Source: Phellopilus nigrolimitatus (Eukaryota; Basidiomycota; Agaricomycetes; Hymenochaetales; Hymenochaetaceae). Taken from it: DNA of 64,000 nt. Position numbers and translations under genes: made by a program. The first letter of the stretch is position 1. Each line of letters starts with the position of its first letter. Positions 11,815-24,244 of this stretch are shown in pieces. The stretch lies in assembly GCA_021029095.1 (NCBI GenBank), contig JAJOHG010000013.1, forward strand, positions 434,001 to 498,000, given 5' to 3'. The notes beneath the pieces were generated by a model, which was given only the letters and a program-made list of their open reading frames with translations, ran no database searches and was not told where the DNA came from.

Positions 11815-14800
11815 GTAAGTCCTCAATCTGTATGTTGAGAAGTCAATTCGGTTGACAGCCAAGTCGGCTATCAGGTACTTGTACGATATTTTCCTACTTT
11901 TTTTTCAGTTAGCTAGGAAAAGGAAGGCCAGATGCTAGCACATTTTACATGTAACACGTCAACCTTATTTTCGAGTCATCGACCTTCGGAAGGAAAAGAA
12001 TGAAATAATTTAATATATTGGATTGGTCCGAAGTTCGTATTATATCCTATTGACGAGCTGAAGCATGAAATTTCTGAATCACGCAGCCAGCCTGATATAC
12101 GGAGTCATCTAGGACACTCAGAATGTCTTCTTCTCGACATCGAACCCTAGACTGCGCAAGTCACTGGCTGTGGAATCAAACCTGCCTTGAGATGAAAGAA
12201 CGACGGCGACAGACGTGTCAGGATTGAACAGCGGCAAGCAGTACTTTTTGAGTGCAGTCAGGATTTCATCCTTTGTCACTGCCTGGAACTTCTTGAGTGT
12301 GTGGCTGGAACTTTCGTTCATGCCTCTCAGGCATAAATCGACAAATGATGTTACGGCCTTTATGTGTAAATATCAGAAAATCTCCCATAGGGACTTCGCA
12401 GTCAGATATTCACTCACTGCAGCTCTTGGTGTAGAAAACATGTTTGCGATCTCGTAGACAACCGTACTCTTCGCCGCGTCAACGGCTGTGTCTTCGAGAG
12501 CGATCTGCACGGGCAATAAATATCAACTTCGTTTTTCACTTGTAGTCACTTGTATCCAACAAATCAACACCGACCGTTTGCTTCACTAACCCTTCAACAA
12601 CTTTGGCTGCCTCTCGGTGTGCTCGCATTATATCCGAGCTCTAAAAGGTACACTGTTAGTAAATGTAGGAACAACAATGCCCTCTACTAACAAGGTGGAT
12701 GGTGAGACTGAGATGCCCGACCTCTAGATCAAAGTGCATGAATGCAGTATATGCGAGGCCTGATCCACGGATATATTGCTAAAACAAAATGTTCAAATTA
12801 GCAATGGAGAGTTTCTTCCCCGTGGAACAACATTCACTCTTAAATATCCTCCGGTCGCATTCAGGACCTCAAGCGCGAGACCCAAGGCAGGGTATTCCGC
12901 ATTCTGGAAGCCTTGTACGCCCTTTGCAGTGAATGTTGCAAAAGAATTCTCGCCGTGTGGAAGGCTGACAATAACTGCCTATTCCCACTCTTAGTTCATA
13001 TGTATCTCAAAACCACATACTATAAGAACACTCACTCTCTTCTGTGGGTTACGACCGATAGCGTTCAATGTTTCATTGGCAAGCTTAATCGGGTTGAGAT
13101 GTTCGTCCTATATAATGATATGAGTTTTGTACACAGGACAAACTACTAGAAACGGCCTACAGGAATCAAATTCCTCAAGTATTTGCCCCAAGTGCTTCTC
13201 GGTTTAGGCAGGATAAATTGCAGAAAACGGCCTCCAGGAATTAAATTCCTAAAGTATTTGCCCCAAATGCTTCTCGGCTTAGGCAGGTCCAGCACGTTTC
13301 CGGCCACAGAGAAACGGATTCCAGAGGGGTTCGTCACTTTCAAGGAAAAAAGAAGCAATTTACCACACGATCAATCTTTGAACAAAGAAGAATCTTACGG
13401 TACTTCCTGATTTTTTCGAAGTCTTTGCGAACGCCTTTGGGGTTTTTGCGGATCCTCTCCATGATTTCTGGGATTGCTTTCATCAGCACAAGAGAAGTGT
13501 GTGATCTCCGTGTTGAGGACTTGTCATACAAGATTTGGGCTGAGAATGTATATAAGATGTCCTGTACGTCTACTTCCTCGTTGTACGAGAGGTTCTTTTT
13601 CGCACAGATAACTTGTAACCTGTTTCACTCTATTATCGACTAGTAGCTCGCCATGAGCAAAGGAAGGGACAGACTGCTGCATATCGAACTCCGCATTGTA
13701 TAGAAGATCTTTCATCCATCTGACGGCTGCCTCATACATACTCTTTTCCGTCTCTATACTAACACAGAACGTCTCAGTGAAGTTACCCTGAATGCCTAGA
13801 TAATTGCCATATGACACAGTCTCGTTATTAAGCCTGGCGACGACCTCTTCGTGCGTAAGTCTCTCGCCAAACGAAGTAGTGACCGGTAGGGAAAAAAATG
13901 AGGACATATACACCGCGAAGATCCTTTCCACGATAACGTTGTCAGCCAGAGTACGGATAATATGAAAGCAAGAACCTACGGGCGAAGGCGGTTTGGAAGT
14001 TTGGCCAACGATAGCACAGCGCGGACGGTGACAAAGTCAGACTACATGCAACAGACGATATGATTAGTTGTATTGCCACGCACGACGAATCATCGTTGCT
14101 AACCTGGACGTGGTCAAAATGCACAAAGAACGGCAGCTTAGAGCCATCCGCATTGATGTGCTTGCTTAACTGCGAGTTGTCCGCCCCGCCCGTGAAAGTC
14201 GGCTTGACATTACCACCCTCCTGCACACTCTGCACTGGAATCCAAGCGATGCTCGAAACATCCGGTACAGGGAATTTTGTCAATACCGTTTCGGGGATAG
14301 GCGCATCGTTGTCCTTCTTCGCATTCTCCAGTTCATCCTTGGCTTTTGCGAGTCCTTCGGGGCCAAGTTTCTCCACCCGAGCATTAATGCGTGCATTTTC
14401 CTCCCGTTCCAGCCTATCCTTTAATTCACGCGATGGTCTACCACGAATAACAACAGATGGTGAATCGATGTAGTACCTGGGAAGGATCGTTCATCAAGTG
14501 GCAAGGTCGTATGAAACGGCCCTGTTTACCTTTTAATCAACGCAGTCCACTGATCGCTTGTCCACTTCCGTAGTTCATCGTAGAAAGTTGTTACGTCCGT
14601 AGCCGCTTGCAGCTCAGAGCCATCTTCGGGACCCAGGATAAAGTCAGTCATGACCTTGGGCGAGAGAATAGAAGCCTTGTTGGACTCGAGCGCGCTTCGA
14701 AGCTGGATATGAAAACGTCGGGACGAGGACAACAGTCAAATTCGCATATTTTAATCGTACCTGCCGCTGATCACGATCGATCACACTTGCCATCCTTGCG

Positions 14801-17115
14801 GTATCGATTCCGTCTTCGACTATCATATTTAAGCTGTGTTTGAGTTTCTCGCTGAAAGTATCGAGATGTTCGATAGGCACAGAGCTGATACCAATAGATA
14901 ATTGTATAAACTTGGCTGAGACTTCCTCTTGAAAGAAAATGTTAGTGCTATGGAGGAATTGGTTCAGAATTGACTGGAGACGATGGCGAAGTTCTCACCA
15001 CAAAGGATTGTCAGTTTCAATGTACTCTGCGTTGAGAGGTGCTATGGGAGACAAAGTCAAATACTTGGCCATGAAGTTGAGAGCCTGGATTCGAAAACAA
15101 CAGACTGGTTAGAAAGCCTTCTTGAATCGGTTGCGGGGTAAAATTACCCACCGTGCGTATCAAGTAATCGTTTGGCGGAGGTCCCACGAAAGCGATGTCG
15201 AGTGCACCGAGCCTTTCATAAATCGAAGGAAGTTCTACGGTGACAGTTTTGTTTTCGAAAGGCACACGGTCCGCACTGGGAGTCTCCACGAAAGGTCTAG
15301 CCCATCCAGGCGGACCACGGGCTCCTTGATTTTGACCGTTAGCAACGAGAGTAGGTTCAATCTCGTTTTGAACGACCGATAAAAGCGACTCGGTTCCACC
15401 GGTAAACTTGCCCCCAACAATTAGACAGAGATTATGCGGCACGTAATACTTTGCATGATAATCCCGAACTTTGGGAACATGGAGATCAGAAAGATGGGAT
15501 AGCAAGTCGATGGTAACAACTGCTTACTCTGTTGCACGTCCAAGGTTCGGAGCGCCTCCATTACACCACCAACGTCGCTTCTATATCCGCTGCTTTGGGA
15601 ATAAACCAGGTGTTTCATGCTGAAAAGAAGGCTAGACAATTAGCGCGATCTTCAAGTTGGTTTTATATTCTCACCGCCGATGCATTAATTCCAACGTTGA
15701 GTTTTCATGTCCTTGCATTTCGTTAGAAACAACACCTGAGTCGCTTCCTGAAGGATCAGTGTGATGAACCTTATCGAATGTCAGTTGCGCTCTCCGAGAA
15801 AATGCGGGAACATACCTCAGTGACAAAAGCCGATTGCGTAAGGGTGGGATAAAGAATGTGATCAATATAGATTGGCAAAATCTGGAGGAATCCTTGCCCT
15901 CCGGCAGTAGAAACCGTATAGAAAGTACGATCTTGACACGTAGTAGCGTTTAAGCCATCCGAGAAGCTTCTGTTTGCAATTTGAGATAGAGTTCTATTTA
16001 ATGGATATTTCTTAGACCCCATGAATACCAAGCTGTGGGCAGAAAATGAACATTAAGCCGGATGAGGAAAGGAAATGCATTTACTGCTCGAGTGTATGAG
16101 GACAGCCACTGTTATTGAAAACTGAAAAGTGGAAGGAGCGGTCAGAGTCCGATGATGCGAGTGACAGAATGTTCGACACTCACTCTCGGTCCTAACGGTT
16201 AAATTACCACTGACGATGGGAGCTAGAGCAAGGGTCAGCGAAATTGGGGCGGAAAAGAATGAGCGCGGCATTACATTCATAATCGAGATGGACGATGCTC
16301 AAGCCGGTTATTCTGCTGCGCCACTTGGTGAGTACGACGTCGGTGATGTCCAACTTGACACGCTGGATGAGGTCGAAATTACCGTATGTCTCGGTCATTA
16401 TATGGGAAAAAGAAGTCGATATTGCCACAGAGACGGAGAGCCAGAGAAAACGACATACATCGATCGAGCCTCTTATACAAACCAATATGTGCCATACTTT
16501 GCACTCTCGATTCTACGCCCATTTGACAGAGTGCGTATGCCATGGCAACAGACTATCGCAGTCTCACAACTAGTCAGCTCTGGGAAGGCCGTGTCTTGTA
16601 GTCGATGATACTTGAGATGGGTTGTTCATTCAACGGAGGAGTTCGTGCTGGCAAGTGGTCGCGTGGTCGAAGTGATATTCTGAGAAAAACGACTGGATAA
16701 TAGACACGAGCCCTCTAACGCGACGCATCTCGGTAAGGTAACCCCAGTTGGAAGGTCCATCAAAGGACTAAAAGGTTGGATTGGGGAGCTTTGCATCGAC
16801 ATTTGCGTCGGACTAATCTATCCGGCTTGGTAGTAAGAGTGCATATTAAGACAAGGGATGCGTGGAGAGTGCGAATCCGTTATTTCACCCGTGGACGTGG
16901 ATACGGCCCCGTTATAGGAACCCTTTTCACAGATAGTCGGATAGACACAGAGAAAGTACCGTTCAAGCCATCCTCGCCGCGCGTCAGCTCTAGAATTGGT
17001 GCGAAGCGGCGCTTGAGTCGTTAACAGCTTGGAGCCCGCCGGCCGGCCACGATGGTCTAGTATGTGGCACAAGCTCAGGTCTACTGAACAAGAAGCATGC
17101 GCAGCTCAAGATGTT
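11815..17115. repeat. left arm of the giant inverted repeat
   Basis: The reverse complement of this segment aligns, with scattered substitutions and small indels, to 18835-24235. Paired landmarks sum to a constant of about 35945-35957: M16 start codons at 16398/19547, stop codons at 12118/23839. The axis is therefore near 17975. The outer boundary is where similarity fades at about 11815; the inner boundary is at about 17115, just before the hAT-like fragment. Confidence 0.85.
12118..16398 (-). CDS. M16C zinc metalloprotease, YOL098C/SPAC3H1.02c-like, left copy
   Basis: This belongs to the large M16C peptidase family related to yeast YOL098C. The start is MTETYGNFDLIQRVKLDITD. The inverted zinc motif HTLEH follows SGCP, with an intron inside the final His codon. 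Downstream are GLNATTCQDRTFYTVSTAGG, YHAKYYVPHNLCLIVGG, a second-half domain with SSFFSLPVTTSFGERLTHEE, SGIRFSVAGNVLDLPKPRS, and the C-terminus LRSLGFDVEKKTF. More than a dozen short introns must be removed; with them removed I find no frame break. A tandem duplication of about 75 bp repeats the segment PKPRSTWGKYxRNLIP. It is the divergent partner of the right-arm copy and differs from it by many scattered substitutions. Substrates are unknown; members are predicted cytosolic or organellar peptidases. Confidence 0.8.
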
Positions 17116-17158
17116 AACCATCCAGATGTTGGCGGTAATCAAGCTAAGTACGCCCAAC

Positions 17159-17514
17159 CAGTGTTGTGCCTGCCACTGGAATGTCAGCGGCTTTCGCTTA
17201 GGTCCAAATTGATCGTCGTGGCAGTCGCCAAAGCCGTGTCATTGATAGGTGATCGGGGGCTTTGCCTTTTAAGGAGATTGCTGACATCAATTTCTATACG
17301 AGTCGCGAGTGTTCGTTGAGACGGGGATTACCGAGGCTTCCATCAGTTCGCGCCACCGAGCCTTCTTATTCAAGCGGTAACTACTAAAAGTGGAGTCCAG
17401 ATGGACTCTCGCTTGTCTTCGCGTAACCGCACAAAGCCATGGCATTCGTTCGATGACGCGGGAAGCCGATGGCATTGCCAATGCCGTGGCGGCGGCTCTC
17501 ATCAGAGCCAGTGG
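17159..17514. mobile_element. uninterrupted hAT-like fragment abutting the gelsolin copy
   Basis: It begins CAGTGTTGTGCCTGCCACTGG at 17159 and is the reverse complement of 11352-11659 joined to about 9396-9449. Its other end, at the gelsolin junction near 17514, stops inside the TIR after CCAGTGGC. One terminus is therefore truncated, and the junction looks like a deletion or recombination product rather than a clean insertion. No coding capacity was found. Confidence 0.55.
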
Positions 17515-18715
17515 CGAGACGGGCTCGAACGTGAGCGAGCCGGAGGCGTCGGAGAGGCGGTAGAGGGACACTGTGCGGCGTCCTGGAGGGGTTATGGCCT
17601 GCCGCGGGGGTAGCGCGTCGGCACCTAGTGCGGACAGAAAGACTCCCGCGCCGGATCCCCCCTCATCTAAGCGATATTTTATTTCAGATTCATCACTTGC
17701 CATGCGAGTAGCGAGATTCACCATAGACACTCAATTCGCACTGTCCGCGCCTGCTGTCCACCAGGCCTCTGGCGAACTCCGCAGTGAGGAACCTCTCCTT
17801 GCCCGAGCTCGCGGCGGCGTTGAACTGCAGGACCGTGCTCCCGAGGTCGAGGACGAACACGTCGCCGCTGCCCAGGCTCGCAGCCGCGGGGGCCACCTGG
17901 CGCACGGCGAGATGCGTCGTCTGGGCGCCCGCGGCGCCCTGGTGCGCCGACACGCTGATCTGGTACAGCCTGTGCAGCGCGAGCGGCGGCGGCGCGGTGA
18001 CGTGGTGGAAGCCGCTCGCCGCGCCGCCGTGCAGGCTGAGGAGGCGCGGGAAGTACGAGCGGAAGCGCGCGGACTCGTGGGCCTGGACTTCGCGGTACTG
18101 CACCGGCAGCCCGTTTAGATCTGCATGTACATATGTACGACACGTCCGGGTTTAGTGAGAACAGTGTGGGCTGGCGGTATACTGTCGGTCGTCGAGCTCG
18201 ACTGTCTTGTAGGCAGCCGTGCCGGCCTCGTCCTGGCTGGTGTTCTCGCCGAGCCAGAAATGGAGGTCGTACGCCAGGACATCCGCATCCGGCGTCTTCT
18301 TGTACGTCTGCGCGCGCCAGTCATGCCGCCCATCACCACTGCAGAAGAGTACAACGACGACGACGCACGTGCAAGACGATGTACGAGTCCCCGTCGTAGA
18401 AGGTGCCCGCACGCTCCGCGGGCCAGCGCGCGACACGGAACTGCTCGATGCGCCAGATCGCGAGGCCCGGCGTCGCGCCGGCGGATGCCCACGCGGGCTC
18501 CGCGTCCCCGGCGTGCTCCCGCGCGCGGCGCTCCAGCTGCCCGCCGCCCGTCCGCGACGGGGATTTGTTTTTCGGGTCAGGAGCGTGCGGCGTCAGGGTG
18601 AGCGTCGGGCGTGTGGAGAGGCGGGAAGGCGTTGGCGACGACGTACATCTGAGCCTAGCAAAGCGATGTTCGAGTCCTCGATGTCGTATTTTGCGGGATG
18701 TGAGAGATGTGCCAT
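17515..18715 (-). pseudogene. truncated gelsolin-family copy in the inverted-repeat spacer
   Basis: The copy starts MAHLSHPAKYDIEDSNIALLG at 18715 and has the same exon pattern as the gene at 1-1273: [11 protein letters not shown], then [19 protein letters not shown], then GDVFVLDLG, then [11 protein letters not shown]. It stops matching after LTFEPVSP at 17515, where the hAT-like fragment begins, so most of the third repeat and the C-terminus are lost. Up to that point the frame is open apart from normal introns. Differences from the first copy are mostly scattered single substitutions. It could make a C-terminally altered two-repeat protein if expressed, because a frame runs on into the element to about 17287. 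Confidence 0.8.
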
Positions 18716-18749
18716 GCTTCAATGATGTGGCTGTAGTCGCGGATTGAAG

Positions 18750-18893
18750 TCAAGATATCACTGATTCAGTTATGTGCGCGATCGGCGTCCCCTGCAGCAA
18801 ATCGACGAACACCTTGAGTTGCTCATGCTTCTTGTTCAGTAGACTTGAGCCCGTGCCATTTACTAGACCACCGTGGCCGTCAACATCCGACAT
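18750..18893 (-). other. short conserved reading frame in the inner arm, possible gene remnant
   Basis: A 47-codon frame begins MSDVDGHGGLVNGTG and continues SSLLNKKHEQLKVFVDLLQG before a TGA. The left arm carries a diverged counterpart on the plus strand at about 17036-17115, keeping the pattern GHxGLVxGTxS and LLNKKHxQLK. It lies just upstream of the gelsolin start and may be an old first exon of another gene. I do not recognise it. Confidence 0.3.
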
Positions 18894-21800
18894 GGACACA
18901 GGCCGGCGCTCTTCAAGCTGTTAACGAATCAAGCATCGCTTCGCACCGATTCTAGAGCTGACGCGCGGCGAGGATGGGTTGAACAGTACTTTCTCTGTGT
19001 CTATCCGACTATCCGTGAAAAGGTTTTCCTTAACGGAGGCGTATCCACATCCACGGGCGAAATAACGGATTCGCACTCCCCGCGCATCCCTAGTCTAAAT
19101 ATGCACTCTTACTACCAAGCCGGATAGATTAGTCCGACGCAAAGGTCGATGCAAAGGTACCTAATCCAACCTTTTAGTCCTTTGACGGACCTTCCAACTG
19201 GGGTTACCTTACCGAGATGCGTCGCGTTAGAGGGCTCGTGTCTACTATCCAGTCGTTTTTCTCAGAATATCACCTCGACCACGCGACCACTTGCCAGCAC
19301 GAACTCCTCCGTTGAATGAACAACCCATCTCAAGTATCATCGACTACAAGACACGGCCTTCCCAGAGCTGACTAGTTGTGAGACTGCGATAGTCTGTTGC
19401 CATGGCATACGCACTCTGTCAAATGGGCGTAGAATCGAGAGTGCAAAGTATGGCACATATTGGTTTGTATAAGAGGCTCGATCGATGTATGTCGTTTTCT
19501 CTGGCTCTCCGTCTCTGTGGCAATATCGACTTCTTTCTCCCATATAATGACCGAGACATACGGTAATTTCGACCTCATCCAGCGTGTCAAGTTGGACATC
19601 ACCGACGTCGTACTCACCAAGTGGCGCAGCAGAATAACCGGCTTGAGCATCGTCCATCTCGATTATGAATGTAATGCCGCGCTCATTCTTTTCCGACCCA
19701 ATTTCGCTGACCCTTGCTCTAGCTCCCATTGTCAATGGTTATTTCACCGTTGGGACTGAAAGTGAGTGTCGAAAAATCTGTCACTCGCATAATCGGATTC
19801 TGACCGCTCCTTCCGCTTTTCAGTTTTCAATGACAGTGGCTGTCCTCACGCGCTCGAGCAGTAAACGCACTTCCTTTTCTCATCCGGCTTAATATTCATC
19901 CTTCCTACCACAGCTTAGTATTCATGGGATCTAAGAAATATCCATTAAATGGAACTCTGTCTCAAATTGCAAACAGAAGCTTCTCGGATGGCTTAAACGC
20001 TACTACGTGTCAAGATCGTACTTTCTATACGGTTTCTACTGCCGGAGGGCAAGGATTCCTCCAGATTTTGCCCATCTATGTCGATCACATTCTTTATCCC
20101 ACCCTTACGCAGTCGGCTTTTGTCACCGAGGTATGTTCCAGCATGTTATTGAAAAGAGTGCAACTGACATTCGATAAGGTTCATCACATCGATCCTTCCG
20201 GAAGCGACTCAGGTGTTGTTTCTAACGAAATGCAAGGACATGAAAACTCAACGCCGGACGTAATGACGCGACAGTGAGGATCATAAACCAAGTTGAAGGT
20301 CGCGCTAACTGTCTAGCCTTTTTTTTTCAGCATGAAACACCTGGTTTATCCCCAAAATAGTGGATATAGGAGTGACGCTGGTGGTGTAATGGAGGCGGTT
20401 CGAACCTTGGACATGCAGCAGAGTAAGCGGTTGCTACCATCGACTTGCTATCCCACCTTTCTGATCTCCATGGTCTCAAAGTTCGGGATTACCATGCGAA
20501 GTATTATGTGCCGCACAATCTCTGTCTGATTGTTGGGGGCAAGTTTACCGGTGGAACCGAGTCGCTTTTATCGGTCGTTCAAAACGAGATTGAACCTACT
20601 CTCGTTGCTAACGGTCAAAACAATGGAATTCGTGGACCGCCTGGATGGGCTAGACCTTTTGTGGAGACTCCCAGCGCGGACCGTGTGCCTTTCGAATCCA
20701 AAACCGTCACCGTCGAACTTCCTCCTATAGATGAAGAGGTCGGCACACTCGTCATCATTTGGATGGGACCTCCGCCAAATGATTACTTGACACGCAATGT
20801 GGGCAAATCTACCCCGCTGCCGAGTTAAGAAAGTTTTCTAACCAATCCGTTGTTTTCGACTTCAGGCTCTCAATTTCATGGCCAAGTATCTGACTTCGTC
20901 TCCTATAGCACCTCTGAACGCAGAGTACATTGAAACTGACAATCCTCTTTGGTGAGAACTTCGCCATCGTCTGCAGTCAGCTTTTTTTGAACCAATTCCT
21001 CCCTAGCACTAACATTTTCTTTCAAGAGGAAGTCCGAGCCAATTTCATACAATTAGGTGTTGAGATCAGCTCTGTGCTTATCGAACATCTCGATACTTTC
21101 AACGAGAAACTCAAACACAGCTTAAATGTGATAATCGAAGATGGGATCGACATGGCAAGGATGTTAAAGGTGATCGATCGTAATCAGCGGCAGGTAAGAT
21201 TAAAATATACAAATATGACTGTTGTTCTCGTCCCGACGTTTTCATATCCAGCTTCGAAGCGCGCTCGAGTCCGACAGAGCTTCTGTTCTCTCTCCCAAGG
21301 TCATGACTGACTTCATCCTGGGTCCCGAAGATGGCTCTGAGCTGCATGAGACTACGGATGAAACAACTTTCTACGATGAACTGCGGAAGTGGACAAGCGA
21401 TCAGTGGACTGCGTTGATTAAAAGGTAAGCAGGACCGTCTCCTACGACCTGGCCACTTGATGAGCGATCCTCCCCAGATACTACATTGGTTCACCGTCTG
21501 TCGTTATTCGTGGTAGACCATCGCGTGAACTAACTGACAGGCTGAAACGGGAGGAAAGCGCACGCATTAATGCTCGGGTGCAGAAACGTGACCCCGAAGG
21601 ACTCGCAAAAGCCAAGTATGAATTGGAGAATGCGAAGAAGGATAACAATGTGCCTATCCCCGAAGCGGTATTGACAAAATTCCCTGTGCCGGATGTTTCG
21701 AGTATCGCTTGGATTCCAGTGCAGAGTGTGCAGGAGGGGGGTAAGGTCAAGCCGACCTCTACAAGCAAGACGGACAACTCGCAGTTACGCAAGCACATCA

Positions 21801-24235
21801 ATGCGGACGGCTCTAAGCTGCCGTTCTTTGTGCACTTTGACCACGTCGAGGTTAGCAACGATGGTTCGCCGTGCGTGGCAGTACAACTAATCACATCGTC
21901 TCTGTTGCATGTAGTCTGACTTTGTCACCGTCCGCGCTGTGCTATCGTTGGCCAAACTTCCAAACCGCCTTCGCCCGTAGGTTCTTGCTTTCCTATTATT
22001 CGTACTCTGGCTGACAACGTTATCGTGGAAAGGATCTTCGCGGTGTATATGTCCTCATTTTTTTCCCTACCGGTCACTACCTCGTCTGGCGAGAGACTTA
22101 CGCACGAAGAGGTCGTCACCAGGCTTGACAACGAGACTGTGTCATATGGCAATCATCTAGGCTTGCAGGGTAACTTCAGTGAGACGTTCTGTGTTAGTAT
22201 AGAGACGGAAAAGGGTATGTATGAGGCAGCCGTCAGATGGATGAAAGATCTTCTATACAATGCGGAGTTCGATATGCAGCAGTCTGTCCCTTCCTTTGCT
22301 CATGGCGAGCTACTAGTCGATAATAGAGTGAAACAGGTTACAAGTTATCTGTGCGAAAAAGAACCTCTCGTACAACGAGGAAGTAGACGTACAGGACATC
22401 TTATATACATTCTCAGCCAAAATCTTGTATGAAAAGTCCTCAACACGGAGATCACACACTCCTCTTGTGCTGATGAAAGCAATCCCAGAAATTATGGAGA
22501 GGATCCGCAAAAACCCCAAAGGCGTTCGCAAAGACTTCGAAAAAGTCAGGAAGTACCGTAAGATTCTTCCTTGTTTTAAGAATGATTGTGTGGTAAATTG
22601 CTTCTTTTTCCTTGAAAGTGACGGACCCTTCTGGTATTCGCTTCTCTGTGGCCGGAAACGTGCTGGACCTGCCTAAGCCGAGAAGCACTTGGGGCAAATA
22701 CTTTAAGAATTTAATTCCTGGAGGCCGTTTTCTGCAATTTATCCTGCCTAAACCGAGAAGCACTTGGGGCAAATACTTGAGGAATTTGATTCCTGTAGGC
22801 CGTTTCTAGTAGTTTGTCCTGTGTACAAAACTCATATCATTATACAGGACGTACATCTCGAACCGATTAAGCTTGGCAATGAAACATTGAACGATGTCGG
22901 CCGCAACCCACGGAAGAAAGTAAGCGTTCTTATAGTATGTGGTTTTGAGATATATATGAACTAAGAGAGGGAACAGGCAGTTGTTCTTAGCCCTGTAGTC
23001 GGCGAGAATGCTTTTGCAACATTCACCGCAAAGGGCGTACAAGACTTCCAGAATGCGGAATACCCTGCCTTGTGTCTCGCGCTTGAGGTCCTGAATGCGA
23101 CCGGAGGACATTTATTGGTGAATGTTGTTCCACGCGAAAGAAATTCACCATATCTAATTTGAACATATTGTTTTAGCAATCTATCCGTGGGTCAGGCCTC
23201 GCATATGCTGCATTGATGCATTGTGATCTGGAAGTCGGGCATCTCAGTTTCACCATCCACGATGTTAGCAAAGGGCATTGTTGTTCCTTATATGTACTAA
23301 CAGTTTTCTCTTTAGAGCTCAGATATCTTGCGAGCATATGGAGAGGCAGCCAAAGTTGTTGAAAGGCTAGTGAAGCGAACGGTCGGTGTTGATTGTTTTT
23401 GATACAAGTGATCACAAATGAAAAACGAAGTTGATATTTATTTCCCGTGCAGATCGCTCTCGAAGACACAGCCGTTGATGCGGCGAAGAGTGCGATTGTC
23501 TACAAGATCGCAAACGCGTTTTCTACACCAAGAGCTGCAGTGAGTGAACATCTGACTGAGAAGTTCCTATGGGAGATTTTCTTATATTTACACATAAAGG
23601 CCGTAACATCGTTTGTCGATTTATGCCTGAGAGGCTTGAACGAAAGTTCCAGCCACACACTCAAGAAGTTCCAGGCAGTGACAAAGGATGAAATCCTGAC
23701 TGCACTCAAAAAGTACTGCTTACCGCTGTTCAGTCCTGACACGTCCATTGCCGTCGTTCTCACATCTCAAGGTAGGTTTGATTCCACAGCCAGTGACTTG
23801 CGCAGCCTAGGGTTCGATGTCGAGAAGAAGACATTCTGAGTGTCCTAGATGACTCCGTATATCAGGCTGGCTGCGTGATTCAGAAATTTCATGCTTCAGC
23901 TCGTCAATAGGATATAATACAAACTTCGGACCAATCTAATATATTTGAATATATTTCATTTTTTTTCTGAGATAGATGCACAGAAGTGTCTAATTCTCTA
24001 ATTCCAAGCTTCCCAAAGGTCGATGTATAAGATAACTCGAGGATAAAGTTGACGTGTGGAAATGTGCTCGCGCGGCATCTACGCCTGCTAGTGCAACCTT
24101 ACCATCTGGGCCTTCCTTTTCCCAGCTAATTGCATTTAACAAGAAAAAAAAAGTAGGATGATATCGTACAAGTGCTTGATAGAAGACTTGGCTGTCAACC
24201 GAGTAAATCTTCCAACGTACAGATTTTGAGGACTA
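18835..24235. repeat. right arm of the giant inverted repeat
   Basis: Mirror image of 11815-17115. It contains the complete right-hand M16C gene, the shared upstream region, and a block around 18873-19127 whose counterpart is 16818-17072. The right arm is slightly longer, with small insertions in the 3' flank at about 23980-24130. Similarity ends just before the stop codon of the p34-like gene at 24245. Confidence 0.85.
19547..23839 (+). CDS. M16C zinc metalloprotease, YOL098C/SPAC3H1.02c-like, right copy
   Basis: Start codon at 19547 (MTETYGNFDLIQRV). Introns visible include 19671-19722, 19762-19823, one between the last two bases of the HALEH histidine codon and its third base, and about a dozen more. 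Key motifs are HALEH (zinc ligands and catalytic Glu of the HxxEH motif), GLNATTCQDRTFY, YHAKYYVPHNLCLIVGG, MGPPPNDYL, FILGPEDGSEL, SSFFSLPVTTSSGERLTHEE, NVLDLPKPRSTWGKY (duplicated) and the C-terminus GFDVEKKTF at 23839. Apparent frame changes near 22000 and 22300 disappear when introns of about 55 bp are removed, the second giving MQQLQVICAKKNLSYNEEV. The gene therefore looks intact. It is transcribed away from the left copy. Confidence 0.82.
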
Positions 24236-24244
24236 AAAAAGAAG

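Noticed and set aside
22010..22440. Frame breaks taken at first as pseudogene damage in the right M16 gene
   Set aside because: Removing short GT-AG introns restores one frame with family-like sequence (RPIFAVYMSSFF and MQQLQVICAKK).
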